A stretch of 64,000 nt of DNA from Longimicrobium sp. (GTDB lineage: Bacteria > Gemmatimonadota > Gemmatimonadetes > Longimicrobiales > Longimicrobiaceae): the NCBI RefSeq assembly GCF_035474595.1, contig NZ_DATIND010000155.1, positions 124,001 through 188,000 on the forward strand. The letters run 5' to 3'. Of this stretch, positions 9,294 to 17,595 are shown one piece after another. The notes below the pieces were generated by a model. The model was given only the letters and a program-made list of their open reading frames with translations. It was not told the origin of the DNA and searched no databases. The number at the start of each line of letters is the position of its first letter. Positions within the stretch are counted from its first letter, which is position 1. Both the position numbers and the translations under genes were made by a program.

Positions 9294-10139
9294 ATGAACC
9301 GAAAATCCCTCCCGGTCGCCCTCGCGGCGGCCACTCTCGCGCTCGGCGCTCAAGCCGCCTCCGGGCAGCAGCGCGCCCAGCCGACCGCCTCCATCGTCTC
9401 CAACCGTACCGCCGCTTCACCGCGCGTGGCCTACCGCATCGGCGCGGCCGGCTCGGTGGACGCACGCGCGGCCGACGCGCAGCGCAACGGGCGCGGCGCC
9501 GAGGCGCGCGCCATCCTGGCCGAGGGCATCCGCACCGCGCCCACCGCCGACGCGCGGCTGCAGCTGATGGACGCCATGGCCGTGAGCTGGCTGTACGACG
9601 GCGACGAACGCAACGCCGGGCTGGCCATGCGGGCGCTGATGGACGAGGCCGCCCGCGCCGGCCGCCCCGACCTGGCCGCGGCGATGCACCTGCGCATGGC
9701 GCTGGCCGCCGGCGCGCTGGGCCACTCGCGCGAGATCAGCGGCAACCTGGGCGACCCCGCGCTGGCTTCGCCGTACGGCAACGCGTCGGCCTCGATGGCG
9801 TGGTCGATGGCGGGGAAGGCGGACTCGGCGGTGTACTACGCCGGCCTGTTCGAGCAGGCGGCGCGGCGTGACGGCGGCGCGGAGATGCTGGCCGACATGC
9901 ACGTGGTGAACGGATACGCGCTCCTGTCCGGCGGCCGCTGCGCCCAGGCGCTCACCGACCTCAGCGCGGCAGACCAGGAGTCGGCGATGGTGCTGAGCGG
10001 GCTGGCGCAGTGCTACGCGGCGGTCGGCGACCGCGCGCAGGCGCGGGAGATCCGCGCCCGCGTGATGGCGCGCCCCAGCCTGAACCTGTACGACGACTGG
10101 GAGGCGCTCACCCGCTGGCAGCTGCGCACCATTCGCTGA
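9294..10139 (+). CDS. Exported helical-repeat (TPR-like) protein, unknown function
   Basis: A 281-residue protein with a signal peptide ending near AASGQQ. The mature part is almost all alpha-helical, with repeated Ala-rich pairs (AEARAILAEGIRTAP, AQALTDLSAADQ, YAAVGDRAQAREIRARV) spaced like tetratricopeptide repeats but too degenerate for certainty. No catalytic motif is visible. The start is supported by GAGGAGGAG immediately upstream. It is followed by a strong terminator, so the transcript is probably monocistronic. A periplasmic scaffold or adaptor role is only a guess from the fold. Confidence 0.75.
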   Translation: MNRKSLPVALAAATLALGAQAASGQQRAQPTASIVSNRTAASPRVAYRIGAAGSVDARAADAQRNGRGAEARAILAEGIRTAPTADARLQLMDAMAVSWLYDGDERNAGLAMRALMDEAARAGRPDLAAAMHLRMALAAGALGHSREISGNLGDPALASPYGNASASMAWSMAGKADSAVYYAGLFEQAARRDGGAEMLADMHVVNGYALLSGGRCAQALTDLSAADQESAMVLSGLAQCYAAVGDRAQAREIRARVMARPSLNLYDDWEALTRWQLRTIR

Positions 10140-10160
10140 CCGGGGGATGATCGCAACGAG

Positions 10161-10200
10161 AAACCGCAGCCCGCCGGAGACGGCGGGCTGCGGTTTTCTG
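10161..10200 (+). terminator. Rho-independent terminator, first of a duplicated pair
   Basis: AAACCGCAGCCCGCCG (10161-10176) pairs perfectly with 10181-10196 around GAGA and is followed by TCTG. A near-copy of this hairpin lies at 10371-10420. Confidence 0.9.
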
Positions 10201-10247
10201 CGTCCTGAGATCGGGCGTTCACCTGTGTCTCAGGAACCACGCACAAA

Positions 10248-10334
10248 GACGTCATCCTGAGGCCGACCACGCTGCAAGCTGCATCCACGCAGGCGGTTGC
10301 AGGCCGAAGGATCCATAGCATGATCGCACGTGAG
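10248..10334 (-). repeat. Dispersed intergenic repeat, family R1 copy b
   Basis: This reads, in reverse orientation, GACGTCATCCTGAGG through GGCCGAAGGATCC to CACGTGAG. It lies between the two duplicated terminators and faces copy c as an inverted pair. Confidence 0.8.
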
Positions 10335-10370
10335 CCGGGGATGCGCGCCGGGCATTCGGTTGATGCCAAA

Positions 10371-10420
10371 GACGAAACCGCAGCCTGCCGGAGATGGCGG
10401 CTGCGGTTTCGTCGTTTTTT
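10371..10420 (+). terminator. Second copy of the duplicated terminator
   Basis: GACGAAACCGCAGCC (10371-10385) pairs with 10399-10413 and is followed by GTTTTTT. Sequence and loop resemble the hairpin at 10161-10196, so the pair probably arose by duplication with R1 copy b between them. Confidence 0.85.
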
Positions 10421-10470
10421 GTCATCGTCCGAACGGATCGGGTAAGAGACTCGCGGCGAACTCATGCTGA

Positions 10471-10545
10471 CGTGCTGGACGGGCTATGGATCCTTCGGCC
10501 TGCAACCGCTTGTGTCGATTCGGGTTGCGGCGTGGCCGGCCTGAA
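10471..10545 (+). repeat. Dispersed intergenic repeat, family R1 copy c
   Basis: GGCTATGGATCCTTCGGCCTGCAA is present, followed by TTCGGGTTGCGGCGTGG. The right end has lost the CAGGATGACGTC part, so this copy is decayed. Confidence 0.75.
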
Positions 10546-10562
10546 TGGAAAGTTCGCGGGCT

Positions 10563-10641
10563 GGCCCCCTCACCGGCGACTAAAGTCGCAGCAACAACCA
10601 CGGGAAGCCTCGCAAACTGCGCGAGGCTGTTCGGCTCATTC
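10563..10641 (-). repeat. Dispersed intergenic repeat, family R2 copy b
   Basis: This is the reverse complement of the repeat at 3567-3645, including GCGACTAAAGTCGC and the GCCTCGC...GCGAGGC hairpin. The two loops have changed while both stems are kept, which suggests selection for hairpin structure. Confidence 0.75.
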
Positions 10642-10749
10642 CGCGGCATCGACCTCACGACCGAGTCTCCTTTCATCCTCCCTGGACGCGCGCAGCGCGG
10701 GGACGACTCAGGATGACGTCAGCGGGGATTTGGACGTGAATCTCCGTCA

Positions 10750-13641
10750 CTATGGCCGATAGCCGATCGTGGCGTAGAGGCGGAGCTTGTGGCGGTCGGG
10801 GGCGTCGAGCGGGTAGCCGGCGCCCGCCATCAGCCGCACGGAGGGGATGCGGAGCACGTTCAGCGGCGGCGTGTCGAACGCGGCCTCGGCGCCGGCGACG
10901 CGGTACCAGCCGTCCCACCATCCCCCGCCCGCGCCCACGCCGGCCAGGTACGGCGTCAGCAGGCCGAGATCGGTGCTCACCCGGAACATCCGCATCTCCC
11001 TTCCCTGAACGATGCCGAAGCGCGCGGCGGGGAGCGGGATGCGCTGTGACAGGATGGCCTCGTCGAAGAGCTGCCCGCGCGCGCCGCCGGCCACGAACCG
11101 CTCCCACGCCGGCGCATCGCCCGACACGCGCCCGTAGGTCAGCTGCCCGCGCGCGTTCAGCCCGAAGAGCCCCACCCCTGCCGCGACGGAGCCCAGCCCG
11201 CGCGCCCACGACTCGCCGCCCGTGCGCCCCACCGTGCCGTTCATCGCGGCGGAGAGGGAGAGCGCCTGCGCGCCGCGCGACTGCGTGAGCCCGCCCTGCG
11301 CCTCCGCGAAGGCCAGCGTTCGCGCGGACGTCCCCCCGCCGCGCAGGTCCAGCGCCCCCGCGGATACGCCGCCGCGCAGCCGCCGCCGCAGCGCCGACCC
11401 GCCCCACGGCTGCTCGGCGAACAGCGTCGCCCCGGCGTAGTCCGCGTCCAGCGAATCCGCGGCGGAGACGAGCGACCTGCGGAGCTGCGACGGGCGATGC
11501 CGCATCCCGAACAGGTCCAGCCCGACGGACGGAATCCAGCGGCGGTAGACGAGATTGAGCGCCGCGCCCCGCGGCATCCCCGCGTCCCCGCCGGCGGCGC
11601 GGAGGAGGGCGCTCAGGCGGCCGACGGGATCGGCGTTCAGCAGCACCAGCCCCGCCGATCCGCCGTCCGCATCCACCACCGCAGTGGGAAACAGCCGGTT
11701 GCGCCGCGGCCCCAGCCCGTATGCGTGCGATGGCGGCAGCGGTCCGCGCCCGAGCGTGTCAGGCTCGCTGACGGCGACGCGCGGCGCGGCGGGGACCAGC
11801 GTGGTGTCCAGCGCGACCAGCGGCCCCGCCGCGGCGCCCGCCAGCGGGATGCGCATCAGGTCCATCCCCCGCGCGTGCAGGGCGAGGTAGAAGACGCGGC
11901 CGCTGTCCTGCGGCTCCGGCGCCGCCGCCGCGCCGGTGACGCGGGTGAGCGTGCGCGTCTCCCCCGTCGCCAGGTCCAGCGTCTCCACGTTGGCGATCCC
12001 GCCACGCTCGGAGACCTCGACCAGCGCGCGGCCGCCGGGGAGGAAGGCGGCGTCGTAGCGGCTGGCGCCGTCGTCGGGGCCGATGCGGCGCTCGGCGCCG
12101 GTCGCGGCGTCCACCATCACCATCGCCCAGCGCCGCCCCTCCTGCACGGCCACGGCGATGCCGCGCCCGTCCGGCGACCAGCGCGGGCGGTAGTAGACGC
12201 GGTTCGGCCGCGCGGCCACCAGGGTGCGGACCGCGCCGGTGGCCAGGTCCACCGTCACCACGCCGCAGATGCCGCCCGTGCACTGGACGGCGGCGGCCGT
12301 GCGCCCATCCGGCGCCGGGTCCGGCCAGCGCAGCGACGCGCCGCGGGTGACGCGGCGCAGCGTCTTCCTTCGCCAGTCCCACACGAACAGGTCCGGGCGG
12401 ACGGCGCCGTCGCCAAGCGGCTCGTTGCGGGTGAGCAGGATGCCGCTGCCGTCGGGGAGGAAGCGCGGCGCGTCGTGCGGGCGGCCGTTCACGGGAAAGA
12501 GCGTGGCCAGCGCGCGCTTCCCCGGGTGGCGGCCCGGGATGTCCGGCACGTCCTCGGGGTCGTGCGCCAGGAGCGCGCTGTCCGCCCGCGCCTGCGCCGC
12601 CGAGTCTACGCGCGCGTCCGCGGTGCTCCAGACGACCACGCGCGACGCGGCCGGCGTGGCGCCGCGGAGGACGATGGCCATGAACCGCCCGTCGCGCGAA
12701 ACGGCGGGGTCGCCCGTTCCCCAGTTCAGCCGCTGCACGGTGTCGCCGACGGCGAGGCCGGCGGTGCGAAGCGCGTTGCGGGCCTGCAGCGCGCGCTCGG
12801 TCACGTCCACGGTGAAGCGGCCGTACATCTCCGCCGGGGTGCCGCCGTACACGCCCGCGAACGCCGCGTCGAAGGTCCGGTCGCGCCGCGCGCTCATCCG
12901 CCGCCACAGGTTGGGCAGGCTGGGCTCGCCGCGCTGCTGGACGAGCCACTCCAGGAACGCCGACCCGGCCAGGTACGCCATCGACCCGCCGTAGTACCCC
13001 TGCGCGGCGCTCAGCTGCTCGTAGCGCGGCAGCTTTCCCTCCAGCGCCCACTGCCGCAGCACGGCCGCGCGGACCACGCTGTACGGCCGCCCGCTCCCGG
13101 TCAGCTTTCCCTCCACGTACGTTGCGTATCCCTCGCTCAGCCAGCGCGGCGCCTTCACGGCCAGGGGCCCCAGCTTCACCGGCGCCAGGCGGACGAACAG
13201 GCGCTGGCGCGGGTTGCGCGGCGGGCGGGCGAGGTGGGCGATGTGGGCGAACTCGTGCACCGCCAGCTGCTCGGCCGGGTCGCGGGTGCTGCCGAGGGCC
13301 GAGCGCGGGTCCGCCGGTGTGGGCCACAGGGCGATGGCCGGCTCGTCCAGGAAGGGGAAGGCGAAGCCGTTGGCCGCGGCGGAGGGGTCCTCGACGACGA
13401 TGGTGACGCGCGCGGCGGGCGCGTAGCCCACCATCGCGGCGACCTCGGCGTGGATGGCCTCGAGGCGCGGCACCAGGTCCAGCGTCCACGCCTCCATCTC
13501 CACCGGGTAGTGCACGGTGAAGTGTTCCGTGCGCACCGTCCGCCAGTCCAGGTGCGGCCGCGTGACGATCTGCGCGCGCGCGGCCGGCGCGCCGCATGCC
13601 AGGGCGAGCGCCAGGATTCCGGCGATGATCCGCTTGTGCAT
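10750..13641 (-). CDS. Exported HExxH metalloprotease-like protein with propeller and C-terminal beta-barrel
   Basis: A 963-residue protein. The start at 13641 gives a clean signal peptide (GILALALACGAPAARAQ); longer in-frame starts read into an intergenic repeat. Residues about 25-240 look like a peptidase-MA zinc metalloprotease, with the HExxH motif as HEFAH at 129-133. Residues about 320-650 contain PD40/TolB-type blades (SRDGRFMAIV, DPAPDGRTAAAV, RWSPDGRGIAV). The last 250 or so residues are Gly-rich alternating strands ending LRLYATIGYRP, like an outer-membrane barrel. The combination suggests a surface-anchored protease, which is inference. It is separated by repeats from neighbours on both sides. 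Confidence 0.82.
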   Translation of the reverse strand: MHKRIIAGILALALACGAPAARAQIVTRPHLDWRTVRTEHFTVHYPVEMEAWTLDLVPRLEAIHAEVAAMVGYAPAARVTIVVEDPSAAANGFAFPFLDEPAIALWPTPADPRSALGSTRDPAEQLAVHEFAHIAHLARPPRNPRQRLFVRLAPVKLGPLAVKAPRWLSEGYATYVEGKLTGSGRPYSVVRAAVLRQWALEGKLPRYEQLSAAQGYYGGSMAYLAGSAFLEWLVQQRGEPSLPNLWRRMSARRDRTFDAAFAGVYGGTPAEMYGRFTVDVTERALQARNALRTAGLAVGDTVQRLNWGTGDPAVSRDGRFMAIVLRGATPAASRVVVWSTADARVDSAAQARADSALLAHDPEDVPDIPGRHPGKRALATLFPVNGRPHDAPRFLPDGSGILLTRNEPLGDGAVRPDLFVWDWRRKTLRRVTRGASLRWPDPAPDGRTAAAVQCTGGICGVVTVDLATGAVRTLVAARPNRVYYRPRWSPDGRGIAVAVQEGRRWAMVMVDAATGAERRIGPDDGASRYDAAFLPGGRALVEVSERGGIANVETLDLATGETRTLTRVTGAAAAPEPQDSGRVFYLALHARGMDLMRIPLAGAAAGPLVALDTTLVPAAPRVAVSEPDTLGRGPLPPSHAYGLGPRRNRLFPTAVVDADGGSAGLVLLNADPVGRLSALLRAAGGDAGMPRGAALNLVYRRWIPSVGLDLFGMRHRPSQLRRSLVSAADSLDADYAGATLFAEQPWGGSALRRRLRGGVSAGALDLRGGGTSARTLAFAEAQGGLTQSRGAQALSLSAAMNGTVGRTGGESWARGLGSVAAGVGLFGLNARGQLTYGRVSGDAPAWERFVAGGARGQLFDEAILSQRIPLPAARFGIVQGREMRMFRVSTDLGLLTPYLAGVGAGGGWWDGWYRVAGAEAAFDTPPLNVLRIPSVRLMAGAGYPLDAPDRHKLRLYATIGYRP

Positions 13642-13809
13642 CAGGGCCACGGCTGTGCGGGAACGGACGGCTGCGAGCCGGGGATGATGCCGACGGTTTT
13701 GCGGCGCCGCAATGCGGAAGGGCGGGTGAAGACGGAAAGGCTGCTGCGCAGGCTGCGAGTCGCTGCCATCCTGCATCGGCGCGGCACTGGCATCAAATCG
13801 TACACAAAA

Positions 13810-13896
13810 GACGTCATCCTGAGGCGGCCACACTATCATCCGAGTCCACACAAGCATTTGCAGGCCGAAGGATCCATAGCCGGTGTCGCACGTGAG
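13810..13896 (-). repeat. Dispersed intergenic repeat, family R1 copy d
   Basis: This runs from GACGTCATCCTGAGG through GCAGGCCGAAGGATCC to CGCACGTGAG, in reverse orientation. It is inverted relative to copy e 41 bases away, so the pair could form a large stem-loop. Confidence 0.8.
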
Positions 13897-13937
13897 TCGG
13901 GGGAGACGCATCCGAGCCCTGGGTGCGTCTTACCGGC

Positions 13938-14023
13938 TCACGTGCAGGGCGATTATCGATCCTTCGGCCTGCAACTTATTGTGTGTACGCAGGTTGCGGC
14001 GTGGCCGGCCTCAGGATGACGTC
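13938..14023 (+). repeat. Dispersed intergenic repeat, family R1 copy e
   Basis: TCACGTGC, ATCGATCCTTCGGCCTGCAA, a variable centre, then GCGGCGTGGCCGGCC and TCAGGATGACGTC. This is one of the fullest copies in the window. Confidence 0.8.
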
Positions 14024-14089
14024 CGTTTCTTGCTGCCTCGATTCGGCCCGTTCTCCTGGCATCGCTGGATTTCGGTAGAAGAGGGAGAC

Positions 14090-15508
14090 TCAGGGAGGCG
14101 GGAGCGCGACGAGGATCGCCGTCACGAGGACGACGAGGAGGCCGGCGGCGAGCTCCGCCCCGGCCGTGCGCCGCAGCCGCGAGGGCGATTCGGAGGCTTG
14201 CAGCGTGGGGAGGACGAAGCGCCAGTTGTAGAAGCCGATCGCGCCGACGATGGCCAGCAGCGCCAGCTTGGCCAGCAGCATCACCCCGTACCCGGTGCGC
14301 CACAGGTCCGGGATGGCGGTGATGTGGAAGAGCGAGTTGACCACCCCCGTCGCGCCCGCCAGCCCCGCCCCCGCGAGCGCCACCGGCGAGAACACCGCCA
14401 CGATGCGCGCGAAGTCCGCCGTCGCCTTCCCCTCGCCGGCAAAGGCGGCGGCGGGGAGGCCGGCCAGCATTACCGCCGCCAAGGTTCCCAGCCAGACGCC
14501 GGCGCCCAGCACGTGCAGCCAGTCCGACGCGATCGCCAGCGCGGTCAGCCGCTCCTCCGCAGCCGCGTGGCCGCTGAGCGCGGGGACGGCGGCCAGGAGG
14601 AGCGCGGCCACCGCGGAGCCCATCCACCCCACCGATCGCCCGTGCGGCGCCCGCGCCACCATCAATCCCAGGAAGAACGCCACCGTCGCCAGCGCCTGCA
14701 GGATCCACCCGCTCCCCCACACGGTGCCGGTGAGCAGCGCGTTCAGCATCTCCCCGTCGAAGGCGTCGGCGGCGCCGTTCAGGGCCACGCTCTGCAGCCA
14801 GAGCCGCGCGAGCAGCGTCAGCAGCGAGAGCGCGGCGGCGGCGGCGGCCAGGTACCACACGCCGTACTCCGCGCGGTCCGCCACCTTCTCCATCTCCCCG
14901 CCCCGCAGCCGGCGGATGACGAGGAGATGGAAGGACACGGAGCCGATCATCCCCAGCAGCGCCAGGAACTCCATCCACCGCACCGCCACCGGGAGCGGCG
15001 CCGCGGCATCCGAATCCCCCTCGTCCTCCATCGCCCCCGCGTCCGCCGAGGGCTGCCCGTCACCCGGCGCGACGTCGCCCCGCGGCGCGAACCCGGATGC
15101 CGCGGCGATGGCCGGCGCGGGCTCCGCCGCCTCGACCGTGAACGCCAGGGTGCCGCGGACCACGTGCCCGTCCGCCGACGCCGCGCGCCAGCTCGCCACG
15201 TAGCCGCCGGGCGAGAGGCGGCCGGGGAGGGCGAAATCGAGCGCGTTCGCGTCCGCCGGATCGCCGCGCATCGCCCCGCGCGCGACGACCGAATCGCCCA
15301 GCCGCAGCTCCAGCACGGACATCGCCGGGGCGACGGCCTCGCTGAACCGGAGATGGAGAGTGCGCAGCGTGTCGCCCACCGCGGCGTGGTCCGCGGGGCG
15401 GGACGACTGGAGCCGCGTGTGCGCCGCCGCGGGGGCGGGGCGCACCAGCGTGGCGGACAGGAGCGCGGCCGCGGCGGCCGCGCGGAAGGGGGCGAGCGAG
15501 CGGGGCAT
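14090..15508 (-). CDS. CopC-CopD fusion, copper resistance/uptake protein
   Basis: A 472-residue fusion. After a signal peptide the predicted mature N-terminus is His30 (cleavage after PAAA), the position of the Cu(II)-binding N-terminal His in CopC. The CopC domain spans about 30-125 and ends with the family motif SADGHVVRGTLAF. A Pro/Ala/Asp linker follows, then about eight membrane helices of CopD type from about residue 165, the last near the C-terminus. The pair binds copper in the periplasm and is thought to move it across the inner membrane. The ATG overlaps the stop of the preceding His/Met-rich outer-membrane gene (ATGA), so the two are translationally coupled. Confidence 0.9.
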   Translation of the reverse strand: MPRSLAPFRAAAAAALLSATLVRPAPAAAHTRLQSSRPADHAAVGDTLRTLHLRFSEAVAPAMSVLELRLGDSVVARGAMRGDPADANALDFALPGRLSPGGYVASWRAASADGHVVRGTLAFTVEAAEPAPAIAAASGFAPRGDVAPGDGQPSADAGAMEDEGDSDAAAPLPVAVRWMEFLALLGMIGSVSFHLLVIRRLRGGEMEKVADRAEYGVWYLAAAAAALSLLTLLARLWLQSVALNGAADAFDGEMLNALLTGTVWGSGWILQALATVAFFLGLMVARAPHGRSVGWMGSAVAALLLAAVPALSGHAAAEERLTALAIASDWLHVLGAGVWLGTLAAVMLAGLPAAAFAGEGKATADFARIVAVFSPVALAGAGLAGATGVVNSLFHITAIPDLWRTGYGVMLLAKLALLAIVGAIGFYNWRFVLPTLQASESPSRLRRTAGAELAAGLLVVLVTAILVALPPP

Positions 15509-17043
15509 CAGTGCGAGTCGGTCATCCCGGCCATGGAATCCATCCCGCCGAGCGGGTGGTGCATCAGGGTCATGTCGTCCAGCGCGCCGTAGCTCCCCAT
15601 CCGCATGGGCCCGCCGCCGAAGAAGAGGCGGAAGCCGGCGGACACGGCCCAGAAGTCCCCCGGCTCCAGCAGCACCGAGGGGACGGCGCCGCGCTGGCGG
15701 GCCACGTGGTTCCGCTGCACCTCCACGAACGGGCGCGTGGCCACGCCGCCGCCGGACAGGTCGTACTCGTAGCCCAGCGAGCTGATCAGCCAGCGGCTGG
15801 CGCCCACCGGCTCGGTGTCGTGGTCGTAGCGGAAGAACGCGTCCGACCCCACGGCGCCCAGCCGCGCGTACTCCGGCCGCGTGGCCAGCTCCACGCGGTA
15901 GTACGGGCGGTGCCGCGCGATGCGCACCTGCGTCTCGCCCAGCACGGAGAAGAAGCCGCCGCCGTGCGCCGGGTCGCTCACCGACGCCTCGGCCATGGCG
16001 TAGATCCCGCCGAACGAGTGCGACCCGGAGTGGCGGATGCTGGCGTTGTACAGTGCGGTGCGCTCCGTCGTCCCCTCGTGGCTCTCGCCCACGCTGCCGA
16101 ACGACGCGGAGAGCTCCCACGGCGCGGTGGTCCCCGTCCCCCCGAAGCGGCGGGTCACGCGGCCGGAGAACGAGTTGCCGAAGGAGGTGATGTTCCCCAC
16201 GTCCCACGGCCCGTCGGGCTCCTGCCCGCCGAACACGCCCGCCTCCACGCTCCACGGGCCGGAGAGCCACTGGCCGTTCAGTGTCCAGCGCTCCAGGATC
16301 TGCGAAAGGTGGTGGTTGGTGGGATACTTCGCCACCGGGCGCGACATGGGGTCGTCGGTCCCGTACGGCGCGAACCCCTTCCCGGCGGAGAGGGAGAAGG
16401 CGCCGCCCGCGACGTTCCACAGATTGAGGCTCACCATCGCCTCGTGCAGGAAGGTGTGCGGGTGGCGCCGGTCGATGAATCCCTCGCCCCACCCGCCGTA
16501 GGTGATCTCGCCCCGCGGCTGGGTGAGCGCCTCCAGGTTCAGCGTGGTCCGCAGGGCGAGCGTGGCGCCCGGGCTCAGCACGTTCACCATCACCGCGGGC
16601 TGGGTGAGGTACGATTCCGTCTCGTGCAGCGGGCTGTCCGCGTCGCCCGGCGCGGCTCCCGTCGTCATGGCGAACGCCTGCGCCATCCCCAGGAGCTGCC
16701 AGCCGCCGCCCAGCTGCCGCATCAGCATCTCGTGCTTCATCCCCGCGTGGCGGCGGCCGCTCATGGCGTCGTGCAGCCCCGCGTGCTGCATCGGCGTGGG
16801 GAGCGTGTCGCGGGGCATCTGCATCCCCGGCATCGCGCCCATGTCGTGCCCCGCGTGGGCGTTCCCCGCCGCGTGCGTCGTGTCCGCGGGCGCGGGGGGA
16901 TGCATCGCCGCGTGCGCGGTGTCCGCCGGCGGGTGCGCGTGGGCGGCGTGCGACGTGTCCGGCCGCACCTGCGCGGAACTGCGCGCGGGTGCGGCGGCGG
17001 CGGCCCCGAACAGCAGGGCCGCGGCCAGCTTCTCGATCCTCAT
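15508..17043 (-). CDS. His/Met-rich outer-membrane beta-barrel protein, copper associated
   Basis: A 511-residue exported protein. After the signal, residues about 30-110 are very rich in His and Met (HAAHAHPP, HAGHDMGAMPGMQM, HAGMKHEMLM), typical of copper-binding segments. The remainder is alternating aromatic/Gly strands (LALRTTLNLEAL, GNSFSGRVTRRF, YYRVELATRPEY), like an outer-membrane barrel. The start at 17043 gives MRIEKLAAALLFG with a normal signal; an upstream in-frame ATG at 17070 has no better ribosome site. It lies between the small His/Met protein and CopC-CopD, all on the minus strand, so a role in copper binding or passage through the outer membrane is likely. Confidence 0.83.
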   Translation of the reverse strand: MRIEKLAAALLFGAAAAAPARSSAQVRPDTSHAAHAHPPADTAHAAMHPPAPADTTHAAGNAHAGHDMGAMPGMQMPRDTLPTPMQHAGLHDAMSGRRHAGMKHEMLMRQLGGGWQLLGMAQAFAMTTGAAPGDADSPLHETESYLTQPAVMVNVLSPGATLALRTTLNLEALTQPRGEITYGGWGEGFIDRRHPHTFLHEAMVSLNLWNVAGGAFSLSAGKGFAPYGTDDPMSRPVAKYPTNHHLSQILERWTLNGQWLSGPWSVEAGVFGGQEPDGPWDVGNITSFGNSFSGRVTRRFGGTGTTAPWELSASFGSVGESHEGTTERTALYNASIRHSGSHSFGGIYAMAEASVSDPAHGGGFFSVLGETQVRIARHRPYYRVELATRPEYARLGAVGSDAFFRYDHDTEPVGASRWLISSLGYEYDLSGGGVATRPFVEVQRNHVARQRGAVPSVLLEPGDFWAVSAGFRLFFGGGPMRMGSYGALDDMTLMHHPLGGMDSMAGMTDSH

Positions 17044-17100
17044 CTCCACTCTCGTTGGTGCGAAATCCACGGTTTCCGCGCCCGGGTCACGGGCGCACGA

Positions 17101-17466
17101 TCAGGCCGGGATCGCGCCTCGCGGAGGAGGGGAGAGCGTTGCGATGCAGGGAGATGCGTAGAGATCGGACGCCTGGGCGGGCGCCGCGGCCGGGTCGATC
17201 GGGACGGGCGCGTCCACCGTGGTGCCGGACGAGACGGCCGCGAGGCCGCACTGCATCACCACGCCGCAGTCGGCGCGGTGCGCGGGCTCGTCGGAATGAT
17301 GGGACGCGGGGCGATGCGCGGGGCCGTGCATCGCGTCGTGCGCGGCGCCGTGATGCATCGCGCGCTCCGCGCCGTCCGCGGCCGGGGGGGCCATGGGGCA
17401 CTGCGCGGCCGCCGCCCGGGTGAGGGCGAAGGCGAGCAGGAACAGGAGCTGGACGATGCGGCGCAT
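17101..17466 (-). CDS. Small exported His/Met-rich protein
   Basis: A 121-residue protein with an N-terminal signal (LLFLLAFALTRAAAA). The centre is rich in His and Met (AMHHGAAHDAMHGPAHR, SHHSDEPAHRADCGVVMQC) with three cysteines, consistent with a periplasmic copper buffer or sensor; no named family was recognised. It is first in the minus-strand copper cluster, 57 bases before the outer-membrane protein. A -10-like TAGCTT ends 6 bases upstream of its ATG, so the message may be leaderless. Confidence 0.7.
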   Translation of the reverse strand: MRRIVQLLFLLAFALTRAAAAQCPMAPPAADGAERAMHHGAAHDAMHGPAHRPASHHSDEPAHRADCGVVMQCGLAAVSSGTTVDAPVPIDPAAAPAQASDLYASPCIATLSPPPRGAIPA

Positions 17467-17472
17467 GGCCCG

Positions 17473-17502
17473 AAGCTAACCCCCCGCGCGCGCCCGCGGC
17501 AA
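17473..17502 (-). promoter_or_regulatory. Predicted promoter of the copper cluster
   Basis: On the minus strand TTGCCG (17502-17497), an 18-base spacer and TAGCTT (17478-17473) precede the ATG at 17466 by only 6 bases. The -10 matches those of three other promoters in the window. The start of transcription would fall at or next to the ATG. Confidence 0.5.
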
Positions 17503-17595
17503 CCTGTGGGGAGATGCCCCCTCGCGCGCCGCCCGGCCGGGCCGCATCTTCCCCGCGCTCGTGACGCAAGTGCTTCGGGAAGAAAGAGATTGGGG

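Larger units (their letters stand above)
13642..14089. other. Spacer filled by an inverted pair of R1 repeats
   Basis: No gene is visible between the metalloprotease-like gene and the copper operon. Most of the 448 bases consist of R1 copies d and e in head-to-head orientation, with about 40 bases between them. Confidence 0.7.

Noticed and set aside
11497-14019. Long plus-strand open frame opposite the metalloprotease-like gene
   Set aside because: No motif, and it runs through two dispersed repeats.
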